Below, one piece after another: positions 7,642 through 15,642 of a DNA stretch of 38,149 bases; position 1 is the stretch's first letter; each line of letters begins with the position of its first letter. The translations under genes were made by a program, and so were the position numbers. The notes beneath the pieces were generated by a model. It saw nothing but the letters and a program-made list of their open reading frames with translations, made no database searches and had not been told where the DNA came from. The stretch spans positions 1 through 38,149 of the forward strand of contig JAFUMW010000164.1 in NCBI GenBank assembly GCA_017482465.1, in the 5' to 3' direction. Source of the DNA: Clostridia bacterium (lineage in GTDB: Bacteria; Bacillota; Clostridia; Oscillospirales; CAG-272).

Positions 7642-8607
7642 ATGAATATATTAAATGAGATTTCCAATATCGGTATAATTCCCGTAATCAAGATCAATGA
7701 CGCATCAAAGGCTGTCGGCCTTGCGAAGGCTCTTATTGACGGCGGCCTTGCGGCGGCTGAGGTAACCTTCCGCACCGATGCGGCAGAGGATGCGATCCGT
7801 GCCATAGCCAAGGCATATCCCGATATGCTTGTAGGCGCCGGTACAGTACTCACCATCGAGCAGGCACAGCGCGCACTTGACGCGGGCGCAAAATTCATCG
7901 TAAGCCCCGGCTTTAACCCTAAGGTAGTAAAGTGGTGTCTTGACAACGGCGTTACACCGCTTCCGGGGTGCACAACGCCCTCGGAGATCGAGCAAGCACT
8001 TGAGCTCGGACTTAAGGTCGTAAAATTCTTCCCTGCCGAGCAGAGCGGCGGGCTTGAGAAGATCAAGGCTATGTCTGCGCCTTACGGTGACGTAAAGTTC
8101 ATGCCTACAGGCGGCGTAAGCCTTGATAATATGAACACGTACCTTGCAAACAAGAAGATACTCGCGTGTGGCGGAAGCTTCATGGTAAAGGAAAGCTACA
8201 TAGACGGCGAAAATTGGGACGAGATCACAAAGCTCACCCGTCAGGCTGTTGACACCATGCTCGGCCTTGAGATCGGACATATCGGTATCAACCACGAAAA
8301 CGCAGACGAAGCTAAAAAGACAGGCGATATGCTTTCCCTTGTTATGGGCAAGGCTATCGAGCGTGAGACCGAAAAGGGTATGTTTGTCGGCACGCAGTTT
8401 GAAATAATGAAGTCAAAAGGACCGGGCAGATGCGGACATATCGCGGTGCTCACAAACAATGTTGAACGCGCGATCTATCACCTGTCACTCAGAGGCGTGA
8501 AGTTCAATGAGACAAGCGCCACCTACAACGACGACGGCACAAGAAAGTTTATCTACCTTGCAGAAGAGTACGGCGGCTTCGGCGTACACCTTCTCCAAAA
8601 GAAGTAA
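7642..8607 (+). CDS. eda: KDPG/KHG aldolase with a C-terminal VOC-like domain
   Basis: The first 205 residues are a class I KDPG aldolase, which splits KDPG into pyruvate and glyceraldehyde-3-phosphate. AAAEVTFRT carries the catalytic Glu (E40), VKFFPAEQSGG the Schiff-base Lys (K128), and GAGTVL and PTGGVS the phosphate and pyruvate sites. The normal enzyme ends near residue 210. Here about 110 residues follow, with GHIAVLTNNVERAIYHL and EYGGFGVHLLQ resembling a glyoxalase/VOC fold. The reading frame runs uninterrupted across the junction. A GAAAGGTG site precedes the ATG. What the extra domain does is unknown; a structural or ligand-sensing role is possible. Confidence 0.9.
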   Translation: MNILNEISNIGIIPVIKINDASKAVGLAKALIDGGLAAAEVTFRTDAAEDAIRAIAKAYPDMLVGAGTVLTIEQAQRALDAGAKFIVSPGFNPKVVKWCLDNGVTPLPGCTTPSEIEQALELGLKVVKFFPAEQSGGLEKIKAMSAPYGDVKFMPTGGVSLDNMNTYLANKKILACGGSFMVKESYIDGENWDEITKLTRQAVDTMLGLEIGHIGINHENADEAKKTGDMLSLVMGKAIERETEKGMFVGTQFEIMKSKGPGRCGHIAVLTNNVERAIYHLSLRGVKFNETSATYNDDGTRKFIYLAEEYGGFGVHLLQKK

Positions 8608-8612
8608 TAAGC

Positions 8613-8646
8613 AAAAAACGCAGTTGCATCCGCAACTGCGTTTTTT
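8613..8646. terminator. Bidirectional intrinsic terminator between eda and the convergent SLH gene
   Basis: The stem AAAAAACGCAGTTGC / GCAACTGCGTTTTTT closes an ATCC loop, with runs suitable for both strands. It starts 5 bases past the eda stop and ends 2 bases before the stop of the convergent SLH gene. Confidence 0.92.
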
Positions 8647-8647
8647 A

Positions 8648-11600
8648 TTAAAACTCAAAGCACTGCGCGATAACGGCATCGTCAAAGAAGGCGACCGCTT
8701 CGAGGTCAAAATAGTTTTCAGCGCTTAATGCCTTGTTGTTGCCAAACGGCTTGAACGAATAAAAATAGGTGTCAAGGCTCTTGTTCGGCAGGGTCGTCAG
8801 CGTCGACTCGGTAAAGTCGTTATAGCAGACCTCTCCCGTGAGCCATTCGTCGGTTTTTGAAATAAACGGACGCTTCGACTTATGTAACCACTGCTCGGAC
8901 GGCCAAAACAAGCCTACGTCAAGCGACGATCCGGTCAGCGCCGCATTACAGTTAATGCGGTACTTGAATTTCACGTACTTCATTTCGTAATAGTCCACGC
9001 CCTCAAGGTCTCTCTGGTACAAGACCACCTGTACAGTTCCGCTTGAAACAGACGGAGCAAATCGTACAAAGCCGTTTCCGTTTTCCTCAAGATATTCCTT
9101 GTTGCTGTTCTGTAGGTAATCCGAAAGTGCTTGGTTGAGCGTTTGCGCGTCTACCACGACCGCATGACCGTCGGCGACTGCGCTGTCCATATCAAGCTTG
9201 AATTCACCGACAGAGTTGCTCATTCGCACGATCACAGCCGCTATCTGCGCACGTGTACATTTTTCTTCTGCTCTGAAGCTCAGATCCTCGTATCCGTTTA
9301 TAATTTTCGCGCTTGTACAATAATCTATCGCCATCGACAGCTCGTCAAGATCAAAGTCAGCGCTCGCGTGTACGGCATTTGCAAGTCTGTCGCTGTCGGT
9401 AAACTCTATCGTTTCCCCTTGCGGCACAAGGTACTTGCCCGAAAGATAACGGTACAGTACTACTGCAAGCTCACCGCGAGTAATCGCTTCATCCGGGCGC
9501 GCGTTTTCAAGGCTCGTGTATCCGTTTTCAACCGCCCATGACACCGCGCCGTCATACCACACCTCGCCGCTTTCAAGCTTTGCCCCTGAATACCGTGCAA
9601 GTACGGTAAACAGCATCGCTCGCGTCATGCTCGCGTCGGGTGCGAATTCGTATTTCGAAATGCCGTTGAAATACTCTCGCGTGAGAGCTTTGAGTATTTC
9701 GGCTTTTGCCCAGTGCTTTGACACATCTGCATACCCGAACGTGTTATACACGTCACTTGCGGATACATAGTCAAACGGCTCGGGAACATAGTCGGCGCTT
9801 ACACTGTAAAACACACCGTTTTGCTCTACCCCGTTGGCGCGGAGTACTGAAAGTCCGGCATCGGTGTACGGATAGTCGCGGTCTTCTTCCTTTGGATCAA
9901 GCAGGTCTGCCGCTGTTCTTGCAAAGCACTTATCCTTGGCTATCACGTACAGGTTGCCGTTAAAATGCGCGTTAGCCTCAGAAATATACCGTGACTTCAA
10001 TCCCACACTGCTGCATATAAAGAATTTATTGTCGTATACCTTGAATGAATTCCAGTTGTGCCCCGGCTTTTCAGATGCACCGTAATAGAAGTTTCCGTCC
10101 TTGTTCGGGCGCTGATGACTCCAGCCGTAGCCATTGTTTCTGACGTAGTTGTCATGCACTTTTACGTCATCATAGTATATCTGCGAGTTGTCGGTCTTGG
10201 AATTGTTCCATATCTCGGGGCCCGAATTTGAATACTCGGAAACATTGTTCATAAACTCAACACCGTTTACGTGTATCTCTGATGCGGCATTGGTTACCTG
10301 CGTAGTATAACAGCAGTCGTATATCTGATAGAACCAACAGGAATCCACCGTGAAGCCATCGGCATTACCCCAGTTTTCGATAGCGTTACCAAGCCTGTGA
10401 TCAGAGCCGCCTATCCAGCCGAATATACAGTTCTGTACTGTAAAATTCACCACGCTTCCGGAGGAAATACCGTGATGTCCATAGCCAACGAGCTTGATAT
10501 TGTCAAAGACCGTGTTCTTCACGCCCGAAGCACTGACACCCGTAAGGTCGGGCGAAAGCTCTATAGATTCAAAAACATCGCCGGGATTTCCGTCTCTGCT
10601 GTACAGGAAAAGATTTCCCTCAATATCAACGAATTCGAGATTGTTTTCAAGTGATTCGTAGCCGACAAACTCCTTTCCGCCCGACTGAAACGGATCATCA
10701 ATGCCATTGTCTACAATTCCATTATCAACGCTTACACCTGCGTTACCGGTCATCTTGATGCCCCACGCTCTTCCGCCGTCAAATACGATGCATCCGCAAT
10801 CGGGGATATAGTCTATAAACTTGTATACATTTTCAATGTCGGTCTGCTCCCAATACGAGGGGTCTGCCGCATTGACAGAGCCTACAAGCGCAGGCTTTTC
10901 ACCCGTTCCATACGCAGAATAGGTAACTCCGCTCTGAAGCTTTAATGTGTGTCCGTTTGCGCGGAACTGATCTCCGCGCTTAAAGAACACTCCGTCGCCC
11001 TCTTCAAACTCAAAGCCTGACACCTTTTCAAGCGTCAGCCAGGGAGTTTGTGGGCTGATGCCGTCGTTTTCATCGTTTCCGTTCTCGGAAACGTAGTATT
11101 TCGTGCCGGTGACGGTAACATTTGTGGGCGAAGCCTTTATTTGCTCGACCTTTTGATCAAACTCGGCATTGAGAGTATCAAGAAGCTCTGTTCCATCCTT
11201 TATAAGTCCTGCTTCGACCGTGTAGCCGCGCTTGTCATCATCAGGATCGTATTCGTATGCTTCCGCCTCCGCCTCGGTCTTGAAAAACGCTATGTATCTG
11301 ATCTCGAAATCACTTCTTTCCTCAAGCGTTTTTGTTCCGCTGTTCCACGGCTTAAGTGTGAGTGTCGAGCCCTTTTGCTCGGTATCGGGGGTTGCTCCGC
11401 CTGTGATCGTACCGATATCAAATGTGCAGCTTACCCATTCATCGCCGTTCTTTTCCAGCATCGGGTGTGCACTCGGCCAGCTTTCACCGTTAGTTGTACG
11501 CATGGTAATATCGATTTTCTTTGACGGTGAATTTGTACGGTACTCAAATTTGAGATAAGGATAATCGTATGGGTTAAGCTCGGCGTCATTAAAGTTGATC

Positions 11601-11830
11601 ATAGCCTCGCTGTTATTATACGTGCCGGGAAACATCGTGACCTGCAAATACGTGTCAGCACCGTCATCGACAATATCATAAGCAGACACATTAAACGCAA
11701 TTTTATAAAGTAATGATGCCGGTGAATATACCGGATAATATGAGCTTTCAAGCTTGTCAAGTGCCGAAACGCCGGTTATCAGTGACACGCAAAGTATCAA
11801 TACCGCGATCGCCGGAATGATCTTTTTCAT
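8648..11830 (-). CDS. Secreted SLH beta-helix protein with a repeated terminal domain
   Basis: The 1060-residue product has a signal peptide (MKKIIPAIAVLILC..., cleavage near 23). An N-terminal beta-rich domain ends in FEIRYIAFFKT. A parallel beta-helix starts near residue 245 (KYYVSENGNDENDG). SLH repeats follow at about 698-885 (FGYADVSKHWAKAEI). It is a paralogue of the protein at 1833-4469, sharing FGWxGG, YQIYDCC and YGWSHxRPxKDGNFxYG. Unlike that protein it does not end with the SLH repeats. About 170 more residues follow that look like a second copy of the N-terminal domain (compare FDLEAVAFFDD at the end). GGAGA lies 5 bases before the ATG, and a consensus promoter is 60 bases upstream. 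It may bind or cleave cell-surface or dietary polysaccharide; the activity is unproven. Confidence 0.85.
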   Translation of the reverse strand: MKKIIPAIAVLILCVSLITGVSALDKLESSYYPVYSPASLLYKIAFNVSAYDIVDDGADTYLQVTMFPGTYNNSEAMINFNDAELNPYDYPYLKFEYRTNSPSKKIDITMRTTNGESWPSAHPMLEKNGDEWVSCTFDIGTITGGATPDTEQKGSTLTLKPWNSGTKTLEERSDFEIRYIAFFKTEAEAEAYEYDPDDDKRGYTVEAGLIKDGTELLDTLNAEFDQKVEQIKASPTNVTVTGTKYYVSENGNDENDGISPQTPWLTLEKVSGFEFEEGDGVFFKRGDQFRANGHTLKLQSGVTYSAYGTGEKPALVGSVNAADPSYWEQTDIENVYKFIDYIPDCGCIVFDGGRAWGIKMTGNAGVSVDNGIVDNGIDDPFQSGGKEFVGYESLENNLEFVDIEGNLFLYSRDGNPGDVFESIELSPDLTGVSASGVKNTVFDNIKLVGYGHHGISSGSVVNFTVQNCIFGWIGGSDHRLGNAIENWGNADGFTVDSCWFYQIYDCCYTTQVTNAASEIHVNGVEFMNNVSEYSNSGPEIWNNSKTDNSQIYYDDVKVHDNYVRNNGYGWSHQRPNKDGNFYYGASEKPGHNWNSFKVYDNKFFICSSVGLKSRYISEANAHFNGNLYVIAKDKCFARTAADLLDPKEEDRDYPYTDAGLSVLRANGVEQNGVFYSVSADYVPEPFDYVSASDVYNTFGYADVSKHWAKAEILKALTREYFNGISKYEFAPDASMTRAMLFTVLARYSGAKLESGEVWYDGAVSWAVENGYTSLENARPDEAITRGELAVVLYRYLSGKYLVPQGETIEFTDSDRLANAVHASADFDLDELSMAIDYCTSAKIINGYEDLSFRAEEKCTRAQIAAVIVRMSNSVGEFKLDMDSAVADGHAVVVDAQTLNQALSDYLQNSNKEYLEENGNGFVRFAPSVSSGTVQVVLYQRDLEGVDYYEMKYVKFKYRINCNAALTGSSLDVGLFWPSEQWLHKSKRPFISKTDEWLTGEVCYNDFTESTLTTLPNKSLDTYFYSFKPFGNNKALSAENYFDLEAVAFFDDAVIAQCFEF

Positions 11831-12238
11831 TACCGTTCTCCTTTATATCAAAAAGTATAATACCCTCGAAAATACATGGGTTATCTAAATTATAGCACCG
11901 CGCTTAACGCAAGTCAACAAAAAAGAGCAAATATGTATTTGAAAACAGATTCTCGAAATCTTGAGCATTTCAAAAAGCTTTTCTTATAATTCTTTTTTGA
12001 GTCTTGTATAACAACAACTGATAGCATTAAAACCAATGTCAATATTTGAACAAGTACAGTAAAAACGGACAATGACAAAAATATACTCGCATAATCTGCC
12101 ACATTATGCAAACAATAATTACGCAGTAAGAAAACTTACATGCCGGCATAAGATTATTTTTCCACCGCTTTGCCGGTATAATTATATTTTCCGCGAGCAA
12201 AATAAAATCACAATATTTGTATATACAGGAGATAATAT
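11831..12238. other. Divergent intergenic region between the SLH gene and spoVT
   Basis: The left end holds the promoter of the minus-strand SLH gene. The right end holds A+T-rich sequence with TATAAT at 12177-12182 and an AGGAG site just before spoVT. A TGCCGG(C/T)ATA sequence occurs twice (12142 and 12171 regions), about 29 bases apart. The middle is A+T-rich with no convincing gene. Confidence 0.5.
11889..11917 (-). promoter_or_regulatory. Consensus extended sigma-A promoter of the SLH beta-helix gene
   Basis: On the minus strand TTGACT (11912-11917) and TATAAT (11889-11894) are 17 bases apart, with TGC directly before the -10 box. The predicted transcript has a leader of about 50 bases. 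Confidence 0.8.
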
Positions 12239-12787
12239 ATGAAAGCTACAGGAATTGTCAGAAGAATTGATGACCTCGGCCGTGTCGTTATTCCCAAGGA
12301 GATCCGCCGCACCATGCGTATCCGCGAGGGCGATCCGCTTGAGATCTACACCGACCGCGAGGGCGAGGTCATCTTCAAAAAATATTCGCCTATCGGTGAG
12401 CTTGGCGGCTTTGCCGCGCAGTATGCCGAAACGCTTCACAAAACCTGCGACATGGCTGTTATCATCTGCGACCGTGACGCGATCATTGCCTGCGCCGGAC
12501 TTCCGAGAAAAGAATATTTTGAAAAAGCCTTTTCGGACGAGCTTGAACAGATCATCGAAAACCGCACCTTCTATCATTACAGTGAGGGTAGTGAACGTGT
12601 ACCTGTGACAGACGACGCTGACTCATCAAATTATATCTCATGCGCTATGCCCATTCTTTCTGAGGGCGACCTTATCGGATGTGTCGCCTCGGTCGTTACC
12701 GATGCGGGCGAGCGTATCGACACCGACGTTGAGTCAAAGCTTATCCAAACCGCCGCGACCTTTTTAGGAAAGCAACTCGACAGCTGA
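12239..12787 (+). CDS. spoVT: Stage V sporulation regulator SpoVT (AbrB + GAF)
   Basis: SpoVT is a forespore transcription regulator that tunes sigma-G-dependent genes and spore germination in Bacillus and Clostridia. The 182-residue product has the N-terminal AbrB/SpoVT swapped-hairpin DNA-binding domain (MKATGIVRRIDDLGRVVIPK, about 1-50) and a C-terminal GAF-like domain (about 55-182). Its length matches the Bacillus protein. AGGAG lies about 8 bases before the ATG. It is a single-gene unit ended by a strong shared terminator. Its presence is the clearest sign that the organism forms spores. Confidence 0.95.
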   Translation: MKATGIVRRIDDLGRVVIPKEIRRTMRIREGDPLEIYTDREGEVIFKKYSPIGELGGFAAQYAETLHKTCDMAVIICDRDAIIACAGLPRKEYFEKAFSDELEQIIENRTFYHYSEGSERVPVTDDADSSNYISCAMPILSEGDLIGCVASVVTDAGERIDTDVESKLIQTAATFLGKQLDS

Positions 12788-12826
12788 AAAAGAGGGCACA
12801 GCTTTATTGCTGTGCCCTCTTTTTTA
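12787..12826. terminator. Bidirectional terminator of spoVT and of the aromatic operon
   Basis: The perfect 12-bp stem AGAGGGCACAGC / GCTGTGCCCTCT closes a TTTATT loop, with A and T runs on both flanks. It overlaps the spoVT stop on one side and the aroQ stop codon on the other, so it serves two converging transcripts. Confidence 0.93.
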
Positions 12827-13258
12827 TTTATTCAAATGTGCAACAAGTATATCACACGCTTCGATGTAGCCGGCGAAGTGCTTTCCCTTCACTGTGGCTA
12901 CACAGACAGGCGAAACGTAGGATATCTTTCTGAAATCCTCTCGCTTGTCAACGTCAGAAAGGTGCACCTCTACCGCAGGGATGCCGACCGCCTTGAGCGC
13001 GTCGGGTATCGCCACGCTTGTATGCGTATACGCGGCGGGGTTTATTACTATCGCATCGGTATTACCGAACGCCGCCTGTATCCTGTCGACGATATCGCCC
13101 TCATGGTTGGACTGGAAAAACTCCACCTCGGCGCCGATCTTTTTGCAGTGCTCTTTTAGCATCTCCTCAAGCTCGGCAAGCGTTGCGCTTCCGTATATCG
13201 CCGGCTCACGCACTCCGAGCATATTAAGGTTGGGGCCGTTTATAACCAAAAATTTCAT
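12824..13258 (-). CDS. aroQ: Type II 3-dehydroquinate dehydratase
   Basis: This enzyme dehydrates 3-dehydroquinate to 3-dehydroshikimate, the third shikimate step. The 144-residue product carries all type II landmarks: GPNLNMLG (8-15), the catalytic Tyr at Y22 (EPAIYG), INPAAYTHTS (72-81) and H99 in EVHLSD. Type II enzymes form dodecamers in the cytoplasm. It is the last gene of the aromatic operon, 12 bases after aroE-aroK, and its stop codon sits in the operon terminator. Confidence 0.96.
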   Translation of the reverse strand: MKFLVINGPNLNMLGVREPAIYGSATLAELEEMLKEHCKKIGAEVEFFQSNHEGDIVDRIQAAFGNTDAIVINPAAYTHTSVAIPDALKAVGIPAVEVHLSDVDKREDFRKISYVSPVCVATVKGKHFAGYIEACDILVAHLNK

Positions 13259-13270
13259 GATACACCTCTG

Positions 13271-14488
13271 TTATACGATCTTTTCGAATATATCAGACGC
13301 GGTCTCTTCGATTCCGTGTACACGGAACTTGAAGTCACACCACGAATTATATCTGCCGATACGTTCATTATATAGCTTTTCGACGCCGTGCTTTGCCGAA
13401 AGCGGTCTTCCGTAGGTGCAAAGCTCGGTTACATCACGGTCAACAAACACTATCGTACCGTTCTGATGCATAAGGTCGTAGTTTTCGTCGATCGTCACGA
13501 CACCGCCGCCGGTGGCGATTACGATACCGCTTCGCTTGCAGACCTCACCAAGCAGAGCCGTTTCCGCTCTTCTGAACGCGGCAACACCCTCTTTTTCTAT
13601 CATTTCGCCCGCACCGATGCCGTACTTTTCGCGAAAAAGCTCGTCTGTATCGACAAATTCTCTGGAACATCTTTCGGCAAGCGCACGTCCTATAGTTGAC
13701 TTGCCGCTTCCGGGCATACCGATAAGAATAATATTCTTCATCGTGCGCTCCAGCGCGTCTCGCACCTCGTACGAACGCTTATCGTCTATTGTCGTGTCGA
13801 GGAATATCTCACTTGCCATCTTACCCTGTGCGGCAAGCATCAAAAGACCTCCGCGAGCTTCGATACCGAGCTTTTCGGCTTCAAGCACAAGTGCAGTCTT
13901 AGACGGATTGTATATCAGGTCAATAACGAGCATACACGATCTGAACTTGTCAAGCTTTATCGGTGCTTCTCCGTTGTGCGGATACATTCCGACCGGTGTT
14001 GTATTGACTATGAGCTTTGCGTCATAGTGACGTGCGAGATTTGTATAATTGTCCTCGCCGCTTCTCGATATTACTACGACAGGCGAATACCCTCTGTCCT
14101 CAAGAACTGTCTTTACGGTTTTGGACGAGCCGCCGCTGCCGAGAATGATCGCTTTACCCTTGCCGTCGGTCTCGCCGAGCAGGGTAGAAAAACCGAAATA
14201 ATCGGTATTGTCTCCGAAAAAGCTGCCGTCGGCACGGCGTACTACCGTGTTTACACTGCCGATACGGCGCGCTCTGTCGGATATCTCCGCGCAAAACGGT
14301 ATAACATCCTGCTTATACGGGATAGTTACATTAAAGCCGTCAAGACCCGAGTTTTTGAAAAAGTCCCCGATCTCTTCACGCTTCAGCTCATATAGCTTAT
14401 ACTCATAATCACCGAGCAACGCGTGTATCTGCGGTGAAAAGCTGTGTCCGAGCACGCCGCCGATCAGTCCGAATCTTTTGCTGTTCAT
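13271..14488 (-). CDS. aroE-aroK: Fused shikimate dehydrogenase-shikimate kinase (AroE-AroK)
   Basis: One 405-residue polypeptide carries two shikimate-pathway enzymes. Residues 1-248 are AroE (NADPH-dependent reduction of 3-dehydroshikimate): HSFSPQIH, the catalytic Lys in NVTIPYK (K59), NTDYFGF (D95), GSGGSSKT for the cofactor, and NTTPVGMYP. Residues 250-405 are AroK (ATP phosphorylation of shikimate): Walker A GMPGSGKST (257-265), FVDTDE, FRRAE and GGGVV. The start used is the ATG that overlaps the pheA stop in an ATGA arrangement, implying translational coupling. An upstream in-frame ATG would overlap pheA by 46 bases. The two functions are consecutive only with respect to shikimate, so fusion could channel that intermediate. 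Confidence 0.93.
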   Translation of the reverse strand: MNSKRFGLIGGVLGHSFSPQIHALLGDYEYKLYELKREEIGDFFKNSGLDGFNVTIPYKQDVIPFCAEISDRARRIGSVNTVVRRADGSFFGDNTDYFGFSTLLGETDGKGKAIILGSGGSSKTVKTVLEDRGYSPVVVISRSGEDNYTNLARHYDAKLIVNTTPVGMYPHNGEAPIKLDKFRSCMLVIDLIYNPSKTALVLEAEKLGIEARGGLLMLAAQGKMASEIFLDTTIDDKRSYEVRDALERTMKNIILIGMPGSGKSTIGRALAERCSREFVDTDELFREKYGIGAGEMIEKEGVAAFRRAETALLGEVCKRSGIVIATGGGVVTIDENYDLMHQNGTIVFVDRDVTELCTYGRPLSAKHGVEKLYNERIGRYNSWCDFKFRVHGIEETASDIFEKIV

Positions 14489-15627
14489 ATAATTTCGTTG
14501 TAGCTTCCAAGGTATTCGATCTTCGAGCACATGCCCTCGATATCATTGAAGAGCTCGATAAATTCCTTGGAATAGACCGATGTTTCAAGGTCGAAATAGA
14601 ACATGAACTCAAAGTCGCTGTTGGGAAGCGGACGGCTTTCGAGCTTGAGAAGATTTATGCCGAGAGCATAAAGTCTGGAAAGCACGTTATAAAGCGAGCC
14701 CGGACGGTGCTGGAGCACCATCATGATGCTTGTACGATCCGCACCGGGATAGATCTCAAGCTTCTTTGAGATGCATATAAATCTGGTATAGTTGTTGCTT
14801 GTGTCCTGGATAGAGTCGCAAAGTCTGTTAAGACCGTATATCTCGGAGCAGATATCGGACGAGATAGCCGCCGCGTCTGTGCGTCCGCTCTCGAATATCA
14901 TCTTTGCCGCCATAGCTGTGTTTTCACAAGGAGTCACCTTAACGCCTGAAAGTCCCTTAAGGAAGTTTTCACACTGTGCTATAGCGTGGCTGTGGGAGAA
15001 CACTTCCTTTACATCCTCAAGCTTTACACCCTTATTGGCGAGAAGCGAGTGGTCTACCTTTACGCGAACGCTTTTAATTATGCTGAAATCATATTTCATC
15101 ATAAGGTCGTAAACGCGGTTTACCGAACCGGCAGTGCTGTTTTCGAGCGGAATAACACCATACTCGCAAAGCCCCTTATCTATAGCCGAGAAAACGCCCT
15201 CAAAGGAATTGAAATACATAATGTCCGCGGACTTGAACATCTTATCGCAAGCTTGTGAGGAGAAAGCTCCCTCTACGCCCTGGCAGGCAACGAGCGCTCT
15301 TGTGGGAAACTGTTTGGGAGTGTTTTCAACTGCATCCTTGATTTTTGCGGAAAGCGCGCTTTCGGAATTGAGATTCTTTCTCTGGTAAGCGCGGCTGAGT
15401 TCAAACAAAAGCGAGTAGAGTGCATCGCCGTAATTCTTGAAATCCTCAGGGAGCATCTCCGCAATAGAAGCGAGCTTCTGTCTTTCTCTCGAAGGATCGT
15501 AAACGGGAAGTCCGTTTGCCTTCTTGCATTCTGCGATCTCCTCGGAGACCTCCATTCTTTCCTTGAAGAGCCTTACAAGCTCCTTATCGATCTCGTCGAT
15601 CTTTACTCTGTAATCCTTGAGTTCCAT
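14485..15627 (-). CDS. pheA: Chorismate mutase-prephenate dehydratase (P-protein)
   Basis: The 380-residue product converts chorismate to prephenate and then to phenylpyruvate, the Phe branch. Residues 1-85 form an AroQ-type chorismate mutase (MELKDYRVKIDEIDKEL). The dehydratase domain spans about 110-285 and ends with the TRF motif (281-283). A C-terminal ACT domain (about 298-378) has the Phe-binding ESRP motif (330-333), so Phe feedback inhibition is expected. It lies 15 bases behind aroC and overlaps aroE-aroK by 4 bases. This enzyme-level control complements the Phe/Tyr leader attenuator at the head of the operon. Confidence 0.96.
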   Translation of the reverse strand: MELKDYRVKIDEIDKELVRLFKERMEVSEEIAECKKANGLPVYDPSRERQKLASIAEMLPEDFKNYGDALYSLLFELSRAYQRKNLNSESALSAKIKDAVENTPKQFPTRALVACQGVEGAFSSQACDKMFKSADIMYFNSFEGVFSAIDKGLCEYGVIPLENSTAGSVNRVYDLMMKYDFSIIKSVRVKVDHSLLANKGVKLEDVKEVFSHSHAIAQCENFLKGLSGVKVTPCENTAMAAKMIFESGRTDAAAISSDICSEIYGLNRLCDSIQDTSNNYTRFICISKKLEIYPGADRTSIMMVLQHRPGSLYNVLSRLYALGINLLKLESRPLPNSDFEFMFYFDLETSVYSKEFIELFNDIEGMCSKIEYLGSYNEII

Positions 15628-15642
15628 TTTCTTTCCATCCTT

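Noticed and set aside
11914..12111. 65-codon hydrophobic minus-strand frame between the SLH gene and spoVT
   Set aside because: Overlaps the SLH gene promoter region, A+T-rich, no ribosome site or known family.
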